Assembly (NCBI GenBank): GCA_020137815.1
Contig: CM035358.1
Location: 6,530,842-6,594,841 of the forward strand
Reading direction: 5' to 3'
Source of the DNA: Hormiphora californensis
Lineage: Eukaryota; Ctenophora; Tentaculata; Cydippida; Pleurobrachiidae
Length of the DNA stretch: 64,000 nt
A model generated the notes under the pieces. The model was not told the origin of the DNA. It did not search any database and worked only from the letters and a program-made list of their open reading frames with translations. This document shows, in pieces, positions 1 through 11,690 of the stretch. Every line of letters starts with the position of its first letter. The stretch's first letter is position 1. The position numbers and the translations under genes were made by a program.

Positions 1-345
1 CTCCCGCTGTTAACCCTCCTCTCCCCCTCCCGCTGTTAACCCTCCTCTCCCCCTTCCCCCCCCGCTGTTAACTCTCCTCTCCCCCTCCCGCTGTTAACCC
101 TCCTCTCCCCCTCCCGCTGTTAACCCTCCTCTCCCCTCCCGCTGTTAACCCTCCTCTCCCCCTCCCGCTGTTAACCCTCCTCTCCCCCTCCCGCTGTTAA
201 CCCTCCTCTCCCCCTCCCGCTGTTAACCCTCCTCTCCCCCTCCCGCTGTTAACCCTCCTCTCCCCCTCCCGCTGTTAACTCTTCTCTCCCCCTCCCGCTG
301 TTAACCCTTCTCTCCCCCTCCCGCTGTTAACCCTCCTCCTCCCCC
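1..345. repeat. Pyrimidine-rich minisatellite, ~25-27 bp unit, at a 3' splice site
   Basis: About thirteen units of the form CTCCCGCTGTTAACCCTCCT run from the window edge to about 345, with a few length variants. The array ends about 20 bases before the CCCCAG acceptor of the first exon at 369, so it forms a greatly extended polypyrimidine tract. The paralogous acceptor at 20703 has only about two units at 20630-20700, so the array expanded in this copy. It may continue beyond the left edge. Confidence 0.9.
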
Positions 346-368
346 CACTTACCCTCTCCCCTCCCCAG

Positions 369-3300
369 GTCATGTTGAACTGTGACAGTACCCAAGACCG
401 GGACAGGTGGATTAGTACCATCTCAAAAACTGCTATGGAGGTTCCAGAAACACCCACGGACTCTGCGTATGGTGAGTTACCTGTGTTGTACAACGTTTAG
501 ATATATACTCATCTTTAACAAGAGTGAGAAGTGTGTTTCACGTCTTCAGCTGCGATAAGAAGATATTTTTTCCCTGCCCGGGTGAATGCCCGAAGGGCAT
601 TCACCCGGATGATGTTTTTAGCACGCACGTGCTAAAAAGATCATTCAGGGTTTAGAAATCAGCAGATCGTGGGGGTTAACTAAATGTGTCCGTCCGTCAC
701 GGACAACGCCTAACAACAAGTCTGCTCCTTCATAAAACTTTCACCTCACGCTTCGTTGATTCAACAACGGAAATGATTAACACACATTAAGGCGCGCAAT
801 TACTCGCTGATAGCACTTCCTATTATCACCTGAAATCACTTTGGGCGCCCTACAGCCATACCATGAAGTGGTTGAACGTCTTCCAAGCATGAAACTACTG
901 TCACACTAGTGGCTCAAGTTGAGATGCGGTTAAAGTTGAAGTATGTACTTGCATTGGTAACCAACTGGGGTCTCCTAAGCAACTGCCTTGGTTTCCATAG
1001 CAACTGTCTTGGTAACCATAGCAACTGATTTGGTTACCATAGCAACTGCTTTGGTTACCATAGCAACTAACCTAGTTACCTTAGTAACCAACAACGCATC
1101 AGCCAAAAAATGCTATTTGAGCACAAAATTCATTAGGAAATCCAGTTTTGGAGCTCATTCATCAATTTTAGATCCATTTGTGGCAGGGAAACACCGCATT
1201 ATGAATACATAATGCAATAATTCTTGTTAACCGTGTGTAACCATTCTGCTTTTTGCACAGGTGTAATGTGTAGTGTGGTGGTTAATAATCGCTACATGGT
1301 GATAGTGAGGGAGGGATTCAGAACAGCATACACGCTTGATGCCGTACCCATCACAGAGGTACTAACTAAGTAGTATTTTATATTCACTATTCAGTCTTAG
1401 AACATGGAATTGTATATCCACTAGATCCACCTGTCATTAATTCCACATTTTAACTCAATATTAATTAATTACCATTTCCATCAGATCCAGACGATAACAT
1501 GGGCTGAAGAGGAGTGTTTTTGTTCCCTGAAATCTGAGCACAAGGAGTGGATTCTCATGTTTAGAGATAACTACGAAAAATGTAAGATCATGCCTTTTTA
1601 GCAGACGAGTGCCGTGCATTTAGCTCATAACTACTGTATAGCTCTATTGATCTTTCCAGTGCCGCGGACCTCTATTTTTTACATTTACCTCCCTTGCACC
1701 TCCGGAGATCTCCTAGAGACATCCCCGGGAGATCTCGGGAGGTGCAAGAGAGGCTGTGACGGCTACACAACTCACTTAGATTGCACAATCACAAGTTATA
1801 CTTACTTAGCTAGAGGGATATACTGACAATTGAGTGAATAGAGCTCACTTCTATAGCATCATGAACATGTAAAGCCTTTAATCATAATTATCCTGCATGT
1901 CTGATAGGAAAGCACCGTTTCTCTGTCCACCTCTATCTCGAAATCTCTCTCAATATCCCTCCCTACATCTCTCTATGCTTCTCTCTAGGCTTCTCTGAGA
2001 GTCTCTCTAGGCTTCTCTCTATATCCCTCCCTCACCCTCAGATCTCTATTTCTATTCCCCTCTTTCCCAATTCTTTTCTGCTTACCAAGTGCCACTTATC
2101 TCATCTTATCCAATATGAATATTGGGAATGTGAGCGGGGCCGGGATATTGGGAATATCCATGTTGTATTCACGAGAGGGTCTGAATAAAAATATTTATCC
2201 ATGCTAGTTGCTACCTACCCTAACTAGTAATTATCCTAATTAGTAATCATCTTAGTTTATGTTTTCCCTCCTCCATCCCAGTTCATGTTGTTGTTCCCCT
2301 TTTCAGACAAGACGATGGAGTATATCTGGGAGGTATGGAGTGAAATATTCCATTGTCAGTCTCCAGAACTGCTCTTCTCCCGGGCCTACCCTGCCACAAA
2401 GTACGTTACATTGCCAGTTGTCAAAATAGGTGTCTTCTTTAACAGGAACTAGAAGACACATATCATGTCAAATACAAAGTGAAACAAGCGGTACTCTGTC
2501 CTGTCAGGACATACCAAAAACAAGTCCATTATCATGACTTGACTTGACTTACTTGACTTAAGGCGGCTTCATTGTCCGAGCAGTCAGTTCGGTCCGCCAC
2601 AGCACACGATCTTCCATTAGCCTCTTGATATCGCCATCATTAGATAGGCCAGTATCCTCCCTGAGCTGGTTAATATAGGTTTTCTTGGGTCTACCCCGGC
2701 TTCTAGAGCCCCTATCAGGTTCCCAAAACAGCAGTTGGTGAGCTGTTAGCTCCTCGTGCCTGTGGACATGTCCAGCCAGCCTAAGTCTACGAGTCCTCAC
2801 AGTCTCAGAAACTCTGGGGACATTCTGGAAGACTTCCTCATTAGAGACCCTATCCCACCAGTTGATGCCAAGCGCCATTCGTAGCATCCTACTATAACAG
2901 CCATCCAATTGTTTCTCCATAGTAGATGTAAGGGTCCACGTTTCAGCGCCGTATAATAGAATGGCCTCTACAGTAGTACGGAACAGGTTTACCTTAATGC
3001 TCCTTCTCAGGTCAGTTTTCCATATTCCTTTGAGTCTATGACAGGCTGCCCAGGCCTTAGCCTTCCTAATGTTAAAATCCTTCTCCGTCGATTTAAGGTG
3101 GGCACCAAGGTAAACGAAATCGTCCACTTGTTCTAGATAGTTTCCCGTAGAGCTAACGAGGGAAGGTTCCTCTATACCAGTAGCCATAAACTTAGTCTTC
3201 CCTTCATTCAGGTGAAGACCAACTGCAGCCGCTGCCGCTTCCAGACTTTCTAAGAATTCCTGTGCCTGTTCGATTGTGTCCGAAAGGAGTGACAGGTCAT

Positions 3301-6300
3301 CAGCGTAATCGGTGTCTGTGATCTTCACTTCAGGATAACGCCTACTCTTCCTCTTCCTGAGGGTAAAACCAACGTCCCTACCAGCCAGAGCCTCTCTCAT
3401 GACATAGTCAATAGCTATAATAAACAAATATGGAGCCAAGGTGTCCCCCTGTAAAACGCCAGCCAGAATTAATATAGCCTCCGTGAGTCCGTCCTCCGTT
3501 TTAACCCGGGCCATGGTGTCCTCATACGAACATTCTATAAGCCGAACTAATTTGTCAGGAATACCGTAAGCTCTCAGAATGCGCATAAGAATACCCCTGT
3601 GCAAAGAATCAAACGCACGCCGGAAGTCTATAAATAGGATAACAGAAGTTAATTTCCTTTCTGTTACCCCTTCCAACAACCGCCGGAGGGCCAGAATGTG
3701 ACTGGTAGTAGACCTCCCTGGTCGGAATCCATTCTGGTTATCCCTCAAAATAGGCTCAATATGGGGTAGTAGGCGGTTGAGGATCATCTTATTGAGAGTT
3801 TTTAGAGCAACGGAGGTCAGAGAGATTCCCCTATAGTTACTAGTTTTAGTGAGGTCCCCCTTTTTAGGAACTGGAACTATAAGAAGGCTCTTCCATTGTT
3901 CAGGAAAACTACCATATTCCAGTGCATCGTTGAAGAACTCTAATACAATGTCATCGACACCTCCCCGTTTCAGGACCTCAGGTGCTAGACCATCATCTCC
4001 AGGCGCCTTCCCCTCCTTAATGGACCTCTTAGCTGCGGTATACTCATCCTGACTGAACGTATCTGTAGATATAGGGAGCTCCTCACATACTGAATTAATG
4101 ACAAGGTCCTCATCAGGAACACTAGGCGGTTCACCGAGTATCCCAGAAAAGTGTTTCCTCCAAGACTCCAGCCTCCCCTCAGCACTACCACCTTCTACCA
4201 GGCCACCACCATTTCCTTTAGAGTCCCCAGTAACATCTCTAATGAGGTCCCACGCCACCTTATTTTTCCTCTCATCATTAGCAGTTTCTACCCGACGAAT
4301 CTTCTGAGAAATAAGTTCTTCAGTGACTGAGGCATGCGTTTCCTTTAAAAGTTCTCTCCTCTCGCTAACCTCGATTCTATTATTCTCAGTGGGATGGAGA
4401 AACAAAGCTTTCTTAGCTTCGAACAGCTCGTCTCTTACTCTACGAACTCTCAGGTCACTCATAGCGCTATCGGTAGCACGTTTGCGCTTCCGTGGCAGTA
4501 GGTGCTTATTGGTTTCACCAACAGCCGACACAAATGCCCCATACCTTCCAGAAGCATCCTCCACATCTGTTCTCAACACATCATACCTATTCCTCACCTC
4601 CACATTGTACCTCTCACGCAGGTCAGGCTCCTCTCTGAGACAAGTATAATCAAACTTGATCTGTCCTTTAGCACGTTTAGTCTTCCGTAGACTGAGGCGA
4701 AGGAAACCAAGAACTGCTCTATGATCAGACCCTACACTACCAAACGTGTCCACTACCTCTACGTTACGCAAAGAGTTCTTCCACTTCCGTCGAACCAGAA
4801 TATAATCAATTTGACTTTGGCAGAGTGTGCCCTCACTGGTGAAAGTATGAAGCTTAGCCAGCTTTTTCTGGAAACGATGATTACCTGCCACCAGATTACA
4901 TTCTAACATAGTATCACGGAGCAGCGCCCCGTTCCTATTCGACGTTGAATGAAAATACCAACCCCCATCGTCCGGCGATTCCCTAGACAGATGGGCATTT
5001 AGGTCCCCTAACACAACCAGAACATCCTGTGCTGGAACCTCATGGATAGCTCCCCTCAGGGCCTCATGGAAACTCTCTGCCTCCGCTGGATCACTCCCCT
5101 CAGTAGGGGCGTACACACAAATGACAGTGAGAGCAGGGTTGCCAGTGAAGCTCACAAGTAGTATTCGGTTAGTGTATGACTTCACCATTTTCACTGCCGA
5201 GTACGCATCTTGATTTACATACACTCCTACACCCCCGCAAGATGCCCCTGATCCAGACCTCCAGGCTGATGAAGAAATAAACGAGAAACCTCTCCCTCTC
5301 TGCACACAGACCCTCTCAGAGTGACAAATCCGGTGCTCCTGCACCCCCAGGATACACAGGCCGCTCCTCACAAACTCGCTCTCCATGACATCTCTACGAT
5401 AAGCCTCGCGTATGGTCCTCACATTTAGGGTGCCAAAAACCGTCTCACTATTACACCCTAAAATCCTAGATTTTTTTGTAGTTTTTAAGGGGTTTTCTGG
5501 TTCCGGCTCGGACCTCCGGCCATCTGTAGCAGGCCCTCCCGAAGGCTTTAAGCTTACCACTTCAAGGGCGCCATTGGCCTCTGCAAGAATATCAGGGGCT
5601 TTAACCCTGGTGCTATTGGTGGACTTCATTGAATACTTTTCAGATGGCTAAGAGGGTACAGAGAGGGTCCCCCCTCTCAGGTAGGCATTAATAGCACCCT
5701 CCATAACCGATGATGCCGCGCCACTGGTCCATCACCGGAAACCGCAGGAACTGATCCAACCCCAAAAGATAAATCAGGAGAGACAGGAGTAAGCAGGCCG
5801 ATACGGTACGGGAGTTTGCTAAGCTCCCGAAACGGATTGTTTTTCAACCTTTACTGGTTTAGTACCGTGGTGTTCCGTTTCGCTTATCTGTTTAGTCTGG
5901 TATCACCCAGGACAGAATAGCGATTAACAGTGGCACCTTGTGAGGGGTGTGATTCTTCATCACGCACCACGGTTCTTGGAATACGAGAGGTTGTAGGCTT
6001 CACATCGTATACCCTGGGATGAACCCCTTTGCCAAGTTGTACAAAATGGTGTCCGGGGCTCAGAGCCCTTTCTAGTGGACAGAAAAGACCGCTACCGCCA
6101 CCATTATCATGCAATGTCAAATATATAGGAACGATGAAGTGATAAAAAGACACCTAATGCTAATGATATGCTAATGATATGAGACCAGTTCAATGATGGG
6201 GGTGTATCAAAACAAGTTCCCTATCCTTTATTTTTAATCAACCACCAGATCATCATGCTGTCTTTTTGCTGTTTGACACCCTGTACTACATTTCCCTCAC

Positions 6301-6430
6301 AACTCACAGTTTTCTTGATTTCAGGGAGTGGAATGGTCCCAATGCAGTTTGGAAGCGGTATGATGAATTCCTCACTGGTGCCCTCCAAAGCAGGGATAAC
6401 TCTGAATTTGAATTCCTTGGAGATGACTGA
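369..6430 (+). CDS. 3' exons of a gene with PH-like segments (copy 1)
   Basis: Five exons are seen: 369-471, 1261-1358, 1485-1581, 2307-2400 and 6325-6430 (TGA at 6428). All are bounded by AG and GT and all phases agree. The gene starts left of the window. The first exon reads like the C-terminal helix of a PH domain (RDRWISTISKTAMEVPETP). The next two (VVVNNRYMVIVREGFRTAYT, then WAEEECFCSLKSEHKEWILMF) look like a second PH-like barrel. The C-terminus ends NSEFEFLGDD. PH domains bind phosphoinositides or protein partners at membranes, so a cytoplasmic signalling or adaptor role is likely, but I do not recognise the family. The last intron carries an intact LINE, and intron 1 carries an insert absent from the second copy at 20704-22684. 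Confidence 0.8.
555..1225. mobile_element. Intronic insertion with triloop hairpins and X-box repeats
   Basis: This block separates sequences that are contiguous in the paralogous intron at 20807-20971, so it is an insertion. It starts with two perfect hairpins: 578-608 (14-bp stem, GAA loop) and 614-637 (stem of about 10 bp, loop GCAC). CTGCTCCTTCATAAAAC occurs at about 721. At 991-1067 there are four copies of an RFX X-box-like motif, two of them exactly GTTACCATAGCAAC. The same three modules recur in another order at 56461-56665, which suggests a dispersed non-autonomous family. I see no coding capacity. Confidence 0.6.
2475..6113 (-). mobile_element. Full-length non-LTR retrotransposon (LINE)
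   Basis: The element lies in the last intron of the PH-like gene and is absent from the paralogous intron 22308-22578. It is flanked by the 10-bp direct repeat ATGTCAAATA at 2465-2474 and 6114-6123, a target-site duplication. It encodes one long protein on the minus strand (2558-5629). Its 3' region has short TCAAG-type repeats (about 2536-2560) instead of poly(A). About 480 bp of 5' leader lies between 5630 and 6113. The intact reading frame and clean target-site duplication indicate recent insertion. Confidence 0.9.
2558..5629 (-). CDS. LINE endonuclease / reverse transcriptase polyprotein
   Basis: This uninterrupted frame of 1,023 residues carries the replication enzymes of the LINE. Residues ~60-320 are an AP-endonuclease-like (EEP) domain: TLNVRTIREAYRRD, GVQEHRI, VVLGDLNAHL and the terminal SDHRAVLG motif. 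Residues ~500-800 are reverse transcriptase: GKAPGDDGLAPEVLKRG, YRGISLTSVALKTLNKMI, NGFRPGRSTTSHI, FIDFRRAFDSLH, GVLQGDTLAPYLF and the catalytic YADD box (DTDYADDLSLL). The C-terminal part has the YLGAHL and GRPKKTYINQL segments typical of LINE tails. The endonuclease nicks target DNA and the RT copies the RNA in place. The clade is uncertain (RTE/CR1-like). The protein may begin farther upstream; 5884-6153 is also open. The domestic start ATG at 5629 is the first in this frame. Confidence 0.93.
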   Translation of the reverse strand: MKSTNSTRVKAPDILAEANGALEVVSLKPSGGPATDGRRSEPEPENPLKTTKKSRILGCNSETVFGTLNVRTIREAYRRDVMESEFVRSGLCILGVQEHRICHSERVCVQRGRGFSFISSSAWRSGSGASCGGVGVYVNQDAYSAVKMVKSYTNRILLVSFTGNPALTVICVYAPTEGSDPAEAESFHEALRGAIHEVPAQDVLVVLGDLNAHLSRESPDDGGWYFHSTSNRNGALLRDTMLECNLVAGNHRFQKKLAKLHTFTSEGTLCQSQIDYILVRRKWKNSLRNVEVVDTFGSVGSDHRAVLGFLRLSLRKTKRAKGQIKFDYTCLREEPDLRERYNVEVRNRYDVLRTDVEDASGRYGAFVSAVGETNKHLLPRKRKRATDSAMSDLRVRRVRDELFEAKKALFLHPTENNRIEVSERRELLKETHASVTEELISQKIRRVETANDERKNKVAWDLIRDVTGDSKGNGGGLVEGGSAEGRLESWRKHFSGILGEPPSVPDEDLVINSVCEELPISTDTFSQDEYTAAKRSIKEGKAPGDDGLAPEVLKRGGVDDIVLEFFNDALEYGSFPEQWKSLLIVPVPKKGDLTKTSNYRGISLTSVALKTLNKMILNRLLPHIEPILRDNQNGFRPGRSTTSHILALRRLLEGVTERKLTSVILFIDFRRAFDSLHRGILMRILRAYGIPDKLVRLIECSYEDTMARVKTEDGLTEAILILAGVLQGDTLAPYLFIIAIDYVMREALAGRDVGFTLRKRKSRRYPEVKITDTDYADDLSLLSDTIEQAQEFLESLEAAAAAVGLHLNEGKTKFMATGIEEPSLVSSTGNYLEQVDDFVYLGAHLKSTEKDFNIRKAKAWAACHRLKGIWKTDLRRSIKVNLFRTTVEAILLYGAETWTLTSTMEKQLDGCYSRMLRMALGINWWDRVSNEEVFQNVPRVSETVRTRRLRLAGHVHRHEELTAHQLLFWEPDRGSRSRGRPKKTYINQLREDTGLSNDGDIKRLMEDRVLWRTELTARTMKPP

Positions 6431-7777
6431 CTTGGCACACTGAGGGATACAGAGGGGTGCGAACTGCGAGTACGTGCCCAGATGACTGACTGCAGCAAGG
6501 GACACATAGGATGTATGACTACTTTCCTGAAGGGTCTCTAGATAATAGACTAGCTGATTGTACTATTATTAGCAATATGTACAACATTTACGTGTATTTC
6601 TCAGTTTAAACACTTATCTAAAACACTTGAAAATCGAAAATGATGGACAATGTTGCAGCTGTTGAATCGTTGTTCATGTTATTGTTTGGTTAAAATGTCA
6701 GAGATACAGACTCTAAGTTTTGATTATAAAAAATGAATTCGTGGTTTGTTGGGCGACAGGTGCTTGTGAATATTTTGCCCCAAAATGATTTTGTATATGG
6801 TTTTGTTTGTTATATTTTTACAAAACGTAAATCCCGGTTTAAATTTTCAATTAAATGGAACAGGGAGTTAGATGATAGCATGATTGATATTCATACTGAC
6901 TACATGACTTCTGAAAAATGGAAATGGTGCCCAGAAACGGTTACCGATGGACTTTAAGGTGCGCGGGCGCGGAAATCTGGTGAGAACTTTGTTGGTCGGT
7001 GGCGCGCTGCGCGCGTAATTAATTAGATCACAATCAAGTTCAAACAGAATTTTCTGCAGAAAGTTAAATTTCCGCGTCCAAGGTCACGTGACTTGTTCTC
7101 GAATGTGCGTTTCCCTGACCCCTGTTTAGCTAGGGGCCTCCGGCGGCCGGAGTCCGGCCTGCAGCATATGCCAAGTTCGAAAAGCGCCACCAAGTTCGAA
7201 AAGCGCCACACTGTCTCTTACTTAGAGGGGATTATTTCATTGCACTTGAGAAAGTGATACTTTAGAGAGTGCGTTGGCACCATTTTTCTGGGATTTTGTA
7301 TATATTCAACTATTGAGTGGGATAATTTAAGTGGCTCGTCTCGCCTCATCTCATCTCCTCTCCTCTCACTCTCCTCTCTCTCTCTCCTCTAATGAAGTGT
7401 ATCTATATGACAATTGTGGCCACGCCCTGAAATAAGTGCAATGCAAGTATAAGTACCAATTCATTCCACATTATGGTAGCTAGGAAAAGTCCAATTCGCC
7501 TTTATATTTTAGTTAATTTAGAGGCGGCCTTTATGTTTTAGTTTGAATTAAAAAGAGACCATAGGACGGAGATAATGCATAAAAGTTTACTGCAGCGCCC
7601 GTCTAAAGTAAAGGATTGACGTCATTATTTGCCATATTTTCTCTTTCTCTCTCTCTATTCTTTCTCTCTGCGTTCGTCCTGTTTCTTCCTCCCTCCCCTA
7701 TCTCTGTCTCTTTTTATAAATAACAGTCTGCTACCTCGTATAATAGCAAGATAATGTAGCTCCGAAAGACAATAAAC
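6431..7777. other. 3' flank of PH-gene copy 1, no gene seen
   Basis: 6431-7210 is homologous to 22685-23540, so the duplication includes the 3' flank. At 7172-7212 a short GTTCGAAAAGCGCCAC unit occurs twice; this is not in the second copy. 7320-7400 and 7640-7700 are CT-rich. I see no supportable coding exon. Confidence 0.6.
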
Positions 7778-7796
7778 GGTAGTATGTATTAGTGTC

Positions 7797-8335
7797 GTGG
7801 CCACTTTTTGGCCCGCCATTTTGCGCCAAATGGCGCCATTTTGCGCCACGTGGCGCCACGTGGCGATATTTAGCGCCAAATGGCGCCAAATTTGGCGATC
7901 TTGTGCGCACACCGCAATTTGGCGCCAAAATGGCGCCAAGTTGTGTAGTCCCGCCATGGCGGAGTCAATCGCCACATGGCAAAATTTGGCGCAGAACTCC
8001 ATATGGCTGTCGGGAGTGCGCCACAATTCCACTGGAGTGGCGCCATACCAATTCGTCTTGGCGGTACTTGGAGCGGTGGCGTGTGGCGCCATTGTGTTGA
8101 ATATGGCGCCACCTTATTGCGCTAACCACACCAAACAAACCGATTTCTGAGTAGGCGCCCACACCACTGAGTGGCGCCACATTTTTAAAAACCTGGCGTA
8201 TGCAGTGTATGTGTGTGGCGCCACCGTTGTCGTAGGCGTAGTCCAAACGTGCGCCACACATTAGCGCCACAATTAATGGCGCCACATGATAATGGCGCCA
8301 CATCATGTGATCATTTGGCGCCTATGGACTTGCCG
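7797..8335. repeat. Left GGCGCC-word arm
   Basis: TGGCGCCA-type words and their GGCGCT/AGCGCC variants recur every 10-20 bases with short A/T-rich spacers. Read in reverse complement it matches 16975-17345, and its outermost 150 bp match 19190-19375. Open frames in this block, rich in WRH and AP, come from the repeated word and are not genes. Confidence 0.85.
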
Positions 8336-8950
8336 AGAATGAGCCCTTCCGTGAGCGCGCATTTTTTATTCTTTGTCTGGTCCCTACATAACCTTGTCCA
8401 CAAAACGTGTTTCCGACAGTCAAACTCAACAGCGGCAAGCCATTCCGGGTTGTAAATTGCTAGTCACTAGTGCTGCCCTGAACATAAAAAAACAAATGCC
8501 AGTCTCAATTATATTGGGGGAGGTGTGTAATTAGTCCCCTACTTTGTTGGTAATTGAGGCTATACGGAGAAAAACGCTGTATCTAACCCTTAGGAAAGAG
8601 ATAGAGATAAAATTAAGGGCACCAAAGTGTTCAGTGTCCTCGCCTAGTGTGGGGAGTGCCAGAATACAAGTCTTTCAATCTCTCATCGGTTAATTGGATA
8701 ATTGGATAATTAGACCTGCTCTAGCCTTTTGCTGGCCAGTGGCTATATATATTACCATTTTAGAAAGGAGTAAAGACACAACCGGGGGCCTGACATGTTC
8801 AGGCGTTTCTCGAATTAGTTGGGGGTAGGTGCTGAAATTAAGTCGCTCTATCTCATCCGCTAATTAGATACTTGGCATAATTAGTTTAAACCATAAACCT
8901 GTTAAGGGTACTCTAACCAAAAATTTTTTTTCGAGTGCAGGGAACATCTC
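8336..8950. repeat. Module L (inverted copy of 16385-16975)
   Basis: This sequence lacks GGCGCC words and lies between the left arm and the palindromic core. Its reverse complement aligns along its length with 16385-16975 and, with many homopolymer changes, with 11945-12520. Landmarks are the GTGAGCGCGCAT stretch at about 8351 and the CGAGTGCAGGGAA stretch at about 8933. No coding potential is seen. Confidence 0.8.
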
Positions 8951-9229
8951 TCACCACGTAGGGGTTTGTAGGCCAAAAATGCCAAAAAGTAGACCATCAA
9001 ATAGCATTGGACTCTCCACGTTCAGAATCATATTGATGGTCCGTGCTACTGAGGGTGTTGGTCTTACAACAATACTGAATCTAATAAGTTGTCATGCATC
9101 GCTTGCTAAAATACATTGATAAATCTGGGCTATCACCCGTCAAAAATGACGATTGAGAGACAAATGGGGTCAGGTGCCTGCACAACAAAATTTTGAAACG
9201 AGAGCCAAACGAAAATGGGTTGAGACCGA

Positions 9230-10200
9230 TTTGGGTCCTGAGATGGATTTCTTTTTTTGATTTCGACTTAACGCATATCTGGCGCCAAGTCCGAAATATG
9301 GAAAGACTGTAAGGGTCAAAAGTTGCGTCTAACAATGACGTAAGTGGCCATAATTTGGGCGTGCCTTATTTAAGAAAGCGTAAGAGTTTTTTTGGCGGAA
9401 GCCGCATGTTCAGAAATGAAATAAATTCCCGTGATCTACAAAACGGCTGATCGTTAGAGGCCGAGACTAGGCTTAACGATCAGAAGGTCCGATTTTGGGG
9501 GTGTCTTCTGGAGACATTTTGCTCTTACTTCCAAACCGTTTTGCGTGTAATTGCGAAAACAATTGCTGAAAGGGCAAAAGCTAAAACTCGCAATCTCCGG
9601 TAATTAGGGAATTTTTGCTAGGAAGGACCGAAACTATGGAAAATATGTACCAAGCGATGTCCTTCACATTGGTCCACATGATGGTCCCTATAACAACCAA
9701 AACAAAATCACAAAAATCCACGATGGCGAGATGGGTTTTGGTTGTTCGCAATTACAGCAAAAACGGTTTGAAGTAGGAGCAACATTCCTCAGAAGACCCC
9801 CCTACAATCGGACTTCTGATCGTTCTAGCTGTCTCAGGTCTCTACGATCAGCCGTTTTTTGAGATACCAGGGAATTTATTTATTTCGGAAATGACGGCTT
9901 TCAGAAAAAAACTCGGTACAGCTTATCTTAATAAGGACACGCACCAATTTGCCACTTAGATAATCGTTAGACCAACCTTTTGACCAATAATTACAGCTGT
10001 CACCCATATTTTCGGAACTTGGCCAAATTATGGCGTAAGTCAAAAAAAGAATCCATCTCCAGGACCGCGTAAATCAGCTCGGATTTAAAAACATTTTTTT
10101 GGTGGCTACTCACCATTCTTTGTCCTCTTCAAAATCCACAAATTTTTATGATCCTATCTTACAAATGTATTTTTAAGATGTTTAAATCCAAAACTTTTTT
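9230..10200. repeat. Palindromic core, first copy
   Basis: Arms of roughly 340-450 bp (about 9230-9570 and 9745-10200) are inverted copies of each other. A spacer of about 175 bp separates them, and it is inverted relative to the spacer of the second core at 15627-15806. AAAACGGCTGATCGT-type sequence on the left pairs with ACGATCAGCCGTTTT on the right. This copy is more diverged than the one at 15161-16271. Confidence 0.8.
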
Positions 10201-10449
10201 TAGTTAGCGTACCCTTAAAGGGCTATTAATGGCTAGGGAGGTTAAACCTATGTTTTTGAACGCGCCAATGCGACTCGCCTCCTAGCCACGTAAGGAATTT
10301 TTAGGACTTTTTTTGGTTAAATTTTGTAGGCAAGGGCCCAAAGTTATGGGGGGTCAGTCGTACTTTAAGCTCCTCTTAAAACCTTTTAGAGGGGGCCTTT
10401 TTTTGGCTTTAAAAAGGTGCTCAAATTAAAAAAAACGGTAAAAACCCAC

Positions 10450-11690
10450 ATTTATGGCGCCATACAAAAGGGGCCCACAAAAATTTGGCGCCATCCAGTA
10501 TACGTTCGCCAAAAAGGATGGCGGTGGGGGTAGTCAACCAACCCTTTTTGGCGTTAAAAAATATTTTGAGTGCGCCACTTTTTTATGGGGCGCCACTCCG
10601 GGGGGGTGGCCCACTCCAAAATCTTTTTTTTGGCCCACAATTAGCCCAAATTCAACAACGGGCCCCAAAACTCCACCCGCCATCTAAGTACCGCCAGGCT
10701 GTATGGCGCCACTTCCGGGTTGGCGCCCCTCCCACCGCCACATGGCGATTGCAACCGCCATGGGGCATTGACTACCGCCTGGGGGGACTACCCCAAGTTG
10801 GCGTTTTTTGGCCCAAATGGCGCCACGGGGCCCAAGTGGCGCCACTTGCGATTGAAAACGCCAAGGTTGGGGGTATTTGGCGGTCCCGCCACGGGGCAGC
10901 GAATTTGTTAAAAAAACTGTGCCCATCCCAAGTGGCGCCAAATTGGCCCAAATTGGCCCCTGTACTTTTAAAACTCTTGGCCCCAAAATTGGGCGCCAAA
11001 GGGGCGCCATTTGGGCGAGTGGGAACGTTCAAAAGGGGAAATTTAAACCACCTTTTTTGGCGCATTTTGGCCCCAAATTGGCGCGCTTGGCGAAACGCCA
11101 ATTTGCCCCAAATGGCGCTACTTGCCCCAAATTTAGCGCCAAAATTGGGCGATTGGATAAAAATCGCCAACTTGGCCCCAAATTTGGGCGTTTGGGCCCA
11201 TTTGCCCCAAATTTTGGCGAAAATGGCGCTACGGGGCCCCAAATTTAGCGCCAAAATTGGCGTTTAATACAAATCGCCAAATTAGCGCTAAATTGGCGAT
11301 TTGTACCCAAATCGCCATTTGGCGCTAAATTGGCCCCAACTAGCGCCATTTGGCCCCCAAATTTGGGGGGATCCCCCCATGGGGGGTATCAATCGCCATC
11401 GGTTGCAATCGCCATTTTTCGGTCGGAGTGGCGCCATACCACGGAAGTGGCGCAAAATCTCTGGCGGTACTAATGGCGGGGGAGTTTGGCGCCAGTTTTG
11501 AATTTGGCGCTAACTTTGGGCCCAAAAAAAACAGGTTTTGGAGTGGCGCCACACCACTGGAGGGGCCCAAAAAAAATTGGCGCCACCAAAAAAATTTTGT
11601 AACGCCAACATATGGCACTTTTGACTACCGCCACCGCCACCTTTTTGGGCGCAACGTATACTGGGGGCGCAACTTAGTGGCGCCACCTTT
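10450..11690. repeat. GGCGCC arm, altered copy
   Basis: This is homologous in inverse to 14230-14890. Many GGCGCC words read GGCCCC or GGGGCCC, and homopolymers are longer than in the other copies. It is either a decayed copy or low-quality consensus. No gene is supported. Confidence 0.7.

Noticed and set aside
1-345. Telomeric repeat because of TTAACCC
   Set aside because: The unit is ~25-27 bp with CTCCCGCTG and leads into a normal splice acceptor; it is not TTAGGG-type.
3849-5651. Plus-strand frames across the LINE
   Set aside because: They are shadows of the minus-strand endonuclease/RT protein.
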